A DNA stretch of 11,337 bases. It comes from an uncultured Planctomycetaceae bacterium. GTDB taxonomy: Bacteria > Planctomycetota > Planctomycetia > Pirellulales > UBA1268. Below are positions 6,967 to 11,337 of this stretch, in pieces. Under the pieces are notes generated by a model that was not told the origin of the DNA, ran no database searches, and worked only from the letters and a program-made list of their open reading frames with translations. The stretch is from positions 1-11,337 of the forward strand of contig CAJBSQ010000064.1 of assembly GCA_903958265.1 (NCBI GenBank), given 5' to 3'. A program made the translations under genes and the position numbers. Positions within the stretch are counted from its first letter, which is position 1, and every line of letters starts with the position of its first letter.

Positions 6967-7116
6967 ACATGCGCCACACGAGCCGCGGGGAGGAGGATCA
7001 GCGAGTGTACCCACGCATCGGCGACCGACGACTCGGGCGTTGAAATGGCGGCCACGGCACCGAAGAACCAGCGGCCCGCCGCCGGCTGGATGGCCTGGCG
7101 ACGCCGTGGCCGGACG
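6967..7116. other. Spacer between glycosyltransferase and GHKL ATPase genes
   Basis: These 150 bp separate the stop of the glycosyltransferase from the ATG of the ATPase, both on the minus strand. I see no promoter pair and no Shine-Dalgarno before the ATG at 6966. The part next to the glycosyltransferase stop is occupied by a large inverted repeat listed separately. Confidence 0.5.
7049..7112 (-). repeat. Nested inverted repeat directly after the glycosyltransferase stop codon
   Basis: Outer arms CGGCCACGGC (7049-7058) and GCCGTGGCCG (7103-7112) match perfectly over 10 bp. Inside lies CCAGC/GCTGG (7068-7072 and 7085-7089), extended by GGC/GCC with one bulge. The outer arm begins four bases past the stop codon on the minus strand. 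It could act as a transcript-end or mRNA-stabilising structure, or as a leader element for the ATPase gene. No T-run follows, so an intrinsic terminator is unlikely. Confidence 0.4.
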
Positions 7117-8451
7117 TCAGCGGCGGCCTCGCGAAGCTGACGGCCGAGCGTCGGAACCTGTCAGCGAGCGGTAGAGGGATTCGTGCTCGGCGGCCATGCC
7201 CGCCGCCGAGCAGCGTTCCCGGGCGAGCGCGTGGCCGTGGCCGCCGAGGCGAGCGGCCAGCGACTCGTCGTCGAGGATCGCGGTGATCGCACGGGCGAGA
7301 TCGGCGGGATCGCCTGGGGCATGGAGCAGGCCGGCGCGCTCGTCGTCGAGCAGTTCCGGAAACGCCCCGTGCCCTGAGGCGACGACCGGCACGCCTGCGG
7401 CCAAGGCCTCGATCGCGGAAAGCCCCTTCGCCTCGGCCCGAGGCGTCGGCAGGGTGAACACGTCGATCGAGGCGAGTAGGTCGAGCTTTGCGTCTCGATC
7501 GATCTGGCCGAGCCAGCGAAACCGGTCGGCCACGCCGAGGTCGCGGGCGAGGGCGTGGCAGGCGGCGAGGTAGGCCCGCTCGGTGTCGATCGTCGCCCCG
7601 GCGGCAATCACGTCCACGTCGTGCCGTTCAGCCACGATCGGCAGCGCCCGTACGAGCTGATCGAGACCTTTCTCCGGGCAGCCGCGGGCCAGAAAGCCCA
7701 CGACGAGTTTGCCGCCGCGCTGCCGGCGACGCGCGGCGAGGTCGGGGGGCGTCGCCGGAAACGCGGCCAGGTCAACGCCGTGCGGGATGACGGCGATCCG
7801 TGCGGCCGGCACGCCGAGCCTGCCCCCCATGAAGCCCGCGTTGAAGCGATTGAAGGCCACGAATCGGTCCACATCGGCCGCCCGCTCGCGGAGCAGGTTG
7901 TCGATCCGCGAGCGCTGCGGCTCGGGGATCGCATCGATAAACACGTCCTCTCCCGAGAGGCTGCACACGATCCGTGCCCCCGTCGCCGCGCGGATCGACC
8001 GGGCAAGGCCGATGAGCAGCACATTCGAAAGGTGGACGATGTCGGGCTTCTCCTCGCGGGCCAGCCAGCGGGCGAGTTTCGCCACCTCTTTCCGCTGATG
8101 CCCGAGTTCCCCTTCGAGCGTCGAGGCCGTGAGCGGCCCGAGGTCGGCCGCCTTCGCGCTGCCGGTGCGACCAGAGAGCCACGCAAGCAGGGTCCGCGAG
8201 TCGAGTGGCTGATCGAGAAAGCCGGGCGTATGGCGAAACAGCGGCACGTGCTGCTGCAGCCAGACATTCACGCCCCCCATCACCACCGTCCGTTCGGCGA
8301 CGTTCTCCTCGTCAGTGGTCGTGGGCACGTAGGCCGGCACGAGGATCGCGTCGCCTCCGCGGGCCCGCAGGGCCTTCACGAGGGCGTTGTCGTGGAGGCA
8401 CGTGCCGCAGATGCGACCCCCGGCTCCGGCGGTGATGTAGACGATCTTCAC
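7117..8451 (-). CDS. Glycosyltransferase family 4 (GT-B fold) with N-terminal CxxC motif
   Basis: The 444-residue product matches GT4 enzymes, which move a sugar from a nucleotide-sugar donor with retention of configuration, usually in cell-surface polysaccharide or glycolipid synthesis. The N-terminal Rossmann domain begins KIVYITAGAGGRICGTCLHDNALVKAL, with Cys15 and Cys18 next to His20-Asp21-Asn22, then GGVNVWLQQHVPLFRHTP near 59-76. The hinge and donor domain show VIPHGVD (221-227), GFLARGCPEKGLDQLVRAL (252-270), the E-x7-E pair Glu340/Glu348 in EAKGLSAIEALAAGVPVVAS, and GAFPELL. These are hallmark GT4 donor-binding elements. The start codon is GTG at 8451, matching the family-like KIVYITAGA opening; no Shine-Dalgarno is visible. 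There is no membrane segment, so it acts in the cytoplasm or on the inner membrane face. It sits between an exported SUMF1-like protein and a GHKL ATPase on the same strand. Donor and acceptor cannot be told. Confidence 0.93.
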   Translation of the reverse strand: MKIVYITAGAGGRICGTCLHDNALVKALRARGGDAILVPAYVPTTTDEENVAERTVVMGGVNVWLQQHVPLFRHTPGFLDQPLDSRTLLAWLSGRTGSAKAADLGPLTASTLEGELGHQRKEVAKLARWLAREEKPDIVHLSNVLLIGLARSIRAATGARIVCSLSGEDVFIDAIPEPQRSRIDNLLRERAADVDRFVAFNRFNAGFMGGRLGVPAARIAVIPHGVDLAAFPATPPDLAARRRQRGGKLVVGFLARGCPEKGLDQLVRALPIVAERHDVDVIAAGATIDTERAYLAACHALARDLGVADRFRWLGQIDRDAKLDLLASIDVFTLPTPRAEAKGLSAIEALAAGVPVVASGHGAFPELLDDERAGLLHAPGDPADLARAITAILDDESLAARLGGHGHALARERCSAAGMAAEHESLYRSLTGSDARPSASRGRR

Positions 8452-8562
8452 GAATCCGTGTCACTCGAGGGCTACCAGGCCCAAGCCGGCCGTGAAAAAC
8501 CGCTTGTGCCGGGGTGGTGCGGTGCCGCGCAAGGCCCAGGGGCTCACCCCATCGACCGCTCG
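8452..8562. other. Spacer between the SUMF1-like gene and the glycosyltransferase
   Basis: This is a 111 bp gap on the minus strand. It contains the small hairpin GGGG-CTCA-CCCC at 8539-8550 just after the SUMF1-like stop, and CACG-AATC-CGTG at 8449-8460 overlapping the GTG start of the glycosyltransferase. Neither has a T-run. I see no clear promoter. Confidence 0.4.
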
Positions 8563-9609
8563 TCACAGGTCAAACGAGAGTACCCGGCGGGCCAGCGACG
8601 GGAAAGAAGTGATCCCGCGTCGCACGCGGCGCGCCACGACGACGGCGATCGCAGCCCCAACACCGCAGAGCGGCAGCACCGCCGGTTCGGGCACCGCCTG
8701 CACCTCGGCCACTCGGAAGCCGATCTCACCGGTTGCAGTCGTCGCGCCACGGAAGATCGGCGGCGAGTTGACGTTCCAGAATCCGATCTCCGCGACGGGC
8801 GTGGCCCAACTTCCCGAGAACACCTGCGGCCGCCCGACGTCGAAATCGATGGCGCCAGCGGTGTCCGTGTACTCAATCACGTTGCCGAGCATGTCGCGAA
8901 GCCCGTACGGCGTGGTGCTGTTGACGTACGAACCCACCGCGATCGGGCCGAGGGTGGGCGTCGCGTCCCCGCCGTAGTTTGCCGCATACAGCACGGTGGT
9001 CTGCGTGATCGTATTGGTGCCCTGGAGCATCAGATAGTGCGCCGAGGCCGGCTCGTAATACGCGGCCTTGTACCACTCATCACGGCTCGGCAGCGCGACC
9101 TGCACACCAGAGCCCTGATTCCGGGGCGGGATCGCCCCGCTGGTCTGATTGTTGAGCGTGTACGTACCATCCTCCATTGAGGCGGCACTCGCCAGTTGGC
9201 CGTTGCCCAGCCAGTTGACAAACCGCGCCGCGGAGAACCAGGTCACGAACACCACTGGGGCGTTCCCATACGGCACCGTGTTGGGATTCGTGCCCGCCTT
9301 GACCGAATACTTCGCCCCTGAAAAAGCGGCGGGGCTGAACGTGATACCGCCGAGGGCATCACTTCCCATTCGTGCGTTGTAGATGCCGTTCGGGTTGATT
9401 CCGTCGGAATCGATCCGATTGAGAAATTCGACGTACTGCGCGTTGGGCGTCTCGTCGGTGGCAAGTCGGTAGCTGGACGACACGGCACCCCAGCCGTTGG
9501 TGTTGGAACCGTTCCCGGGATTTTCGATCGTCGTATAGTCGATCGTCACCCCGAGCGCCGACACCGTCAGGCTCGCCACGACACAGGCCAGGCATCGCAC
9601 GACAATCAT
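8563..9609 (-). CDS. Exported SUMF1 (formylglycine-generating-enzyme-like) domain protein with PEP-CTERM anchor
   Basis: The 348-residue product has a signal peptide (about 1-20, MIVVRCLACVVASLTVSALG) and a C-terminal PEP-CTERM signal at about 305-331: VPEP, a hydrophobic helix and an Arg cluster. This predicts export and sorting by an exosortase. Between them lies a SUMF1-type domain: NPGNGSNTNGWGAVSSSYRLA, NAQYVEFLNRI (57-67), VTWFSAARFVNWL (122-134), LPSRDEWYKAAYY (173-185), YGLRDMLGNVIEYTD (235-249), FSGSW and IGFRVAEV (296-303). Its only cysteines are 6 and 9 in the signal peptide and 315 in the anchor. Catalytic Cys of true formylglycine-generating enzymes are therefore absent, and a binding or structural role is likelier than sulfatase activation. 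A 17-residue tail follows the Arg cluster, which is unusual. The start is ATG 9609, preceded by GGGAG at about nine bases; the longer form from 9657 would put 16 polar residues before the signal peptide. It is divergent from the PSCyt1 gene. Confidence 0.9.
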   Translation of the reverse strand: MIVVRCLACVVASLTVSALGVTIDYTTIENPGNGSNTNGWGAVSSSYRLATDETPNAQYVEFLNRIDSDGINPNGIYNARMGSDALGGITFSPAAFSGAKYSVKAGTNPNTVPYGNAPVVFVTWFSAARFVNWLGNGQLASAASMEDGTYTLNNQTSGAIPPRNQGSGVQVALPSRDEWYKAAYYEPASAHYLMLQGTNTITQTTVLYAANYGGDATPTLGPIAVGSYVNSTTPYGLRDMLGNVIEYTDTAGAIDFDVGRPQVFSGSWATPVAEIGFWNVNSPPIFRGATTATGEIGFRVAEVQAVPEPAVLPLCGVGAAIAVVVARRVRRGITSFPSLARRVLSFDL

Positions 9610-9655
9610 GATGGGGTCTCCCTCGATCCGGTCGCGGGTCAGCCTGACGATCGCC

Positions 9656-9683
9656 ATCCCTCACGGGATACCACTGCAATCCC
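9656..9683. repeat. Alternating ATCCC / GGGAT / ATCCC elements upstream of the SUMF1-like gene
   Basis: ATCCC (9656-9660), GGGAT (9665-9669) and ATCCC (9679-9683) allow two mutually exclusive five-pair hairpins with loops of 4 and 9 bases. They lie 47-74 bp before the ATG at 9609, in its presumed leader. The stems are short, so chance is a real alternative. Confidence 0.25.
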
Positions 9684-9689
9684 CATGCC

Positions 9690-9769
9690 GCTCCCTGAGT
9701 CGATCCCAAACATTCCCCGGAACGCCCACAAACGGAGCGAAACTCCTGCCCCGCACCCCCTCAGGGAGC
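9690..9769. repeat. 10 bp inverted repeat, arms 60 bp apart, upstream of the SUMF1-like gene
   Basis: GCTCCCTGAG (9690-9699) is an exact reverse complement of CTCAGGGAGC (9760-9769). The arms lie 81-160 bp before the minus-strand start at 9609. Spaced identical half-sites facing each other would fit two copies of an operator or a looped regulator site. No regulator gene is nearby to support this. Confidence 0.35.
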
Positions 9770-10237
9770 CTGGGCCGAGGCGACACGCTCTCACCATTCC
9801 CGCGAGAGGCTCACTCGCACGGTGAGCGACTTCGTTGCGCCCGATATGCTCGCCTGCGGGGACAGCAGGTTTTCGGTGGACGCTTTTCGTCCGCATCGCG
9901 CTCTTTTGTCCTCAGCTGCGTGTCTCGTGTCAGCCTCTCGAACATCTCCTGCGGTCGTGCGCCCGGCCGCCGGCCCGTTCCTTCTTTGGGGAGCCGTGAA
10001 CCGGCAGACGGTCGACGAACTCCCAAGCCTGATGCTGAAGGATCAGCTCACTTTGGAGAAATCCGAGCCGCTGGTGGACGCCATCGCGATGATCGACGCC
10101 GATCTTCCCAGGGCTTCTCGACACCTCATGAAGCGGTCACCTCCGAATAGGGGTGGCGGAAGCGACGAATGATAGACTCTAAAGGGGGTTCCGTTCACTG
10201 CTCCACACGAGTGCCGTCGGCGACGAAACAGTGCAGT

Positions 10238-11337
10238 ATGCGGACCACGACCTACCTTCTGTGCCTGGGCGTGGCGTCTGTGGCATCCGCCGCGGTCGAT
10301 GTCGAGTTCTTCGAGTCACGGATCCGCCCGGTGCTCGTGGAGCGGTGCTACTCCTGCCACAACTCAGCCGAACAGGCCGACAGCGGGCTTGCGGTCGATT
10401 CCCGTGCCGGCCTGCTCGCCGGCGGAGATTCGGGTCCCGCCATCGTGCCCGGCGATCCGGCCAGCAGCTACCTGATGAAGGTGCTGCGGCACGAGATCGA
10501 GGGCGTCAAGATGCCGCAAGACACCGGCAAACTCGACGACGCCACGCTCGCCGACTTTACGACTTGGATCGCGGCCGGCGCCCCTGACCCCCGCGATGCG
10601 CCCCCCTCGGCCGCGGAACTCGCGACGGCGACGTCGTGGGAGACCGTCATGAAGCGCCGTCGTGAGTGGTGGTCGTTTCAGCCGCTCGCCGCCGGCACGC
10701 CCCCGACCATCGCCGACAACGACTGGTCGCAGCATCCGATCGACCTTCACATCCTCGCCGGTCTCCGAGAGAAGGGGCTCGCCCCGGCCGCCGACGCCGC
10801 GGCGGGGCCGCTCGTGCGAAGGCTCTTCTTCACGGTCATCGGCCTGCCACCAACGGCGGACGAGGCAGCGCACTGGACGGCGGGCGTGTCGAAGCCGGGG
10901 GGCGTCGAAGCGCTGGTCGATCACCTCCTCGCCAGCCCGCACTTCGGCGAGCAGTGGGCCCGCCACTGGATGGACTGGATCCGCTACGCCGACACCCATG
11001 GCTCCGAGGGTGATCCAGAAATCGGCGGCACGTGGCACTACCGTAACTACCTGATCCGGGCGCTCAACGCCGACGTGCCCTTCGACCAGCTGCTGCGGGA
11101 GCACGTCGCCGGCGACCTGCTGCCCAATCCCCGGCTCGATCCCGGCGGCACCATCAACGAATCGGCGATCGGCCCGGCGCACTTCCGGATGGTGTTTCAC
11201 GGCTTCGGGCCGACCGACGCCCTCGATGAGAAGGTGCGGTTCACCGACGACCAGATCAACGCGTTTTCGAAGGCGTTCCTCGGGCTGACCGTGTCGTGCG
11301 CCCGCTGCCACGACCACAAGTTCGATCCCATCAGCCA
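10238..11337 (+). CDS. Planctomycete cytochrome C (PSCyt1) / DUF1549 (PSCyt2) protein, 3' end cut off
   Basis: 366 residues are visible before the frame leaves the window; family members usually run to 700-1000 residues and end in DUF1553. A short signal peptide (about 1-19, MRTTTYLLCLGVASVASAA) directs it out of the cytoplasm. PSCyt1 follows (about 20-115) with haem-binding CYSCH at 37-41 and a probable axial Met92 in KMPQ. DUF1549 begins near residue 165 (IDLHILAGLREKGL), with RRLFFTVIGLPPT, LVDHLLASPHFGEQWARHWMDWIRYADTHG and a second haem site CARCHDHKFDPIS at 354-366, all close to the family consensus. Such proteins are hugely expanded in Planctomycetota, often beside DUF1501 genes; a role in polysaccharide breakdown or extracellular redox chemistry has been suggested but is not established. 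The start is ATG 10238; GTG 10211 would add nine residues. It is transcribed away from the SUMF1-like gene. Confidence 0.95.
   Translation, partial: MRTTTYLLCLGVASVASAAVDVEFFESRIRPVLVERCYSCHNSAEQADSGLAVDSRAGLLAGGDSGPAIVPGDPASSYLMKVLRHEIEGVKMPQDTGKLDDATLADFTTWIAAGAPDPRDAPPSAAELATATSWETVMKRRREWWSFQPLAAGTPPTIADNDWSQHPIDLHILAGLREKGLAPAADAAAGPLVRRLFFTVIGLPPTADEAAHWTAGVSKPGGVEALVDHLLASPHFGEQWARHWMDWIRYADTHGSEGDPEIGGTWHYRNYLIRALNADVPFDQLLREHVAGDLLPNPRLDPGGTINESAIGPAHFRMVFHGFGPTDALDEKVRFTDDQINAFSKAFLGLTVSCARCHDHKFDPIS

Larger units (their letters stand above)
9610..10237. other. 628 bp divergent non-coding region
   Basis: It lies between two divergently transcribed genes for exported proteins, so both promoters should be here. 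Base composition is visibly less GC-rich than in the genes, especially around 9870-9960. Besides the repeats listed separately it has the hairpins GGACG-CTTTT-CGTCC (9878-9892) and GCTCAC/GTGAGC (9809-9814, 9822-9827). A short plus-strand frame ending at 10172 (from GTG 9996 or ATG 10032, about 46-58 residues) has a stretch of protein-like sequence (TLEKSEPLVDAIAMIDADL), but I recognise no family and see no good ribosome-binding site. I see no tRNA, insertion sequence or riboswitch that I can name. Confidence 0.5.

Noticed and set aside
7555..9180. Long plus-strand open frame (541 codons) opposite the glycosyltransferase and SUMF1-like genes
   Set aside because: It spans two real genes and their gap on the other strand, and it is compositionally biased with no recognisable domain.
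1..11337. tRNA, rRNA, CRISPR array, insertion sequence or prophage
   Set aside because: I saw no cloverleaf with a GGTTC-type T arm, no regularly spaced direct repeats, and no transposase or integrase motifs in any frame.

Overview
The window looks like chromosomal DNA of a Planctomycetota bacterium, probably a Pirellulales-like lineage. The evidence is high GC with strong G/C third-position bias, frequent GTG starts with few clear Shine-Dalgarno sites, a PSCyt1 (planctomycete cytochrome C) + DUF1549 protein, and a SUMF1-like exported protein ending in a PEP-CTERM anchor. It holds eight protein genes (two cut by the window edges). I recognise no tRNA or rRNA gene, CRISPR array, insertion sequence or prophage.

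Layout. (1) 1-3013, minus strand: flagellar block. flhA, the gate protein of the flagellar type III export apparatus, is followed after 224 bp by a FliA/WhiG-type sigma-28 factor that runs off the left edge. They plausibly form one transcription unit linking export apparatus and flagellar sigma factor. (2) 3014-3183: a short divergent intergenic region with a striking inverted repeat. (3) 3184-5140, plus strand: a small PsbP/Mog1-like conserved hypothetical, about 490 bp of non-coding DNA with a foldable leader, then a TerC/Alx-type membrane protein. (4) 5194-9609, minus strand: three co-oriented genes. In transcription order they are a SUMF1-like PEP-CTERM protein, a GT4 glycosyltransferase with an N-terminal CxxC, and a GHKL ATPase of the MutL/MORC-like kind with a C-terminal Ig-like domain. 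Gaps of 111 and 150 bp make a tight operon uncertain. (5) 9610-10237: a 628 bp divergent non-coding region with several inverted repeats. (6) 10238 to the right edge, plus strand: the N-terminal part of a PSCyt1-DUF1549 c-type haem protein.

Only the flagellar pair clearly works together. The exported PEP-CTERM protein and the GT4 enzyme could both concern the cell surface, but that is only a neighbourhood argument. The most novel-looking gene is the GHKL ATPase at 5194-6966: ATPase core, S5-like domain, helical linker, an Ig-like domain that is odd in a protein with no export signal, and a C-terminal module I cannot name. The most interesting non-coding signals are the hairpins in front of flhA and the sigma factor, the paired stems before the TerC gene, and the inverted repeats around the minus-strand cluster. 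I found no convincing complete novel multi-gene system.
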